This document shows, piece after piece, positions 5,744 through 5,763 of a stretch of DNA of 5,763 nt. The DNA is from Syntrophomonadaceae bacterium. GTDB lineage: Bacteria > Bacillota > Dethiobacteria > DTU022. Both the position numbers and the translations under genes were made by a program. Below the pieces are notes generated by a model that saw only the letters and a program-made list of their open reading frames with translations, was not told the origin of the DNA and did not search any database. The stretch lies in contig SKZS01000121.1 in assembly GCA_007127255.1 (NCBI GenBank), forward strand, positions 1-5,763, read 5' to 3'. Every line of letters begins with the position of its first letter. Positions within the stretch are counted from its first letter, which is position 1.

Positions 5744-5763
5744 ACTAATACAACCACCGGTTA

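Noticed and set aside
1..5763. CRISPR array, insertion sequence, tRNA or rRNA
   Set aside because: No spaced direct repeats, transposase-like frames, terminal inverted repeats or recognisable RNA gene sequences were seen.

Overview
The window looks like part of a Gram-positive, Firmicutes-type (probably Clostridia) chromosome. The reasons are a complete ECF-type vitamin importer, strong AGGAGG-type ribosome binding sites, two TTG start codons and a small lipoprotein. The organism assignment is an inference from gene families and signals; no rRNA or other marker gene is present.

Layout. On the minus strand, from 3118 down to 33, lies one compact operon in the order substrate-binding S component, EcfA1 ATPase, EcfA2 ATPase, EcfT. 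The last three genes overlap (16 nt, then 1 nt). Just past ecfT, at the window edge, an ATG with a plausible ribosome binding site may begin a further operon gene. A divergent region (3119-3337) separates this operon from a plus-strand gene for a small lipoprotein (3338-3757). It holds -10-like boxes, a perfect inverted repeat and a second stem next to the S-gene ribosome binding site. A strong hairpin terminator follows the lipoprotein gene. Further right is a two-gene unit: a DUF3311 small membrane protein (3966-4223) overlapping by ATGA with a sodium:solute symporter (4220-5743).

How the genes work together. The S protein binds a vitamin-like compound in the membrane. EcfT couples it to the EcfA1/EcfA2 pair, whose ATP hydrolysis drives uptake. 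Because S is encoded with its own A-A-T module, this looks like a dedicated (group I-like) ECF importer; the S family resembles the PanT/COG4684 type, but the substrate is not proven. The symporter and its small partner form a separate uptake system, probably Na+-driven and probably for a small carboxylate or related metabolite.

Most notable point. The two EcfA ATPases carry complementary defects. EcfA2 has lost the usual Walker A glycine, the catalytic glutamate and the H-loop histidine, but keeps LSGGQ. EcfA1 has intact Walker A, Walker B and H-loop but a changed signature (LSEGQ). In an ABC dimer these changes all fall in the same composite ATP site, which predicts one active and one degenerate site, an asymmetric ECF importer.
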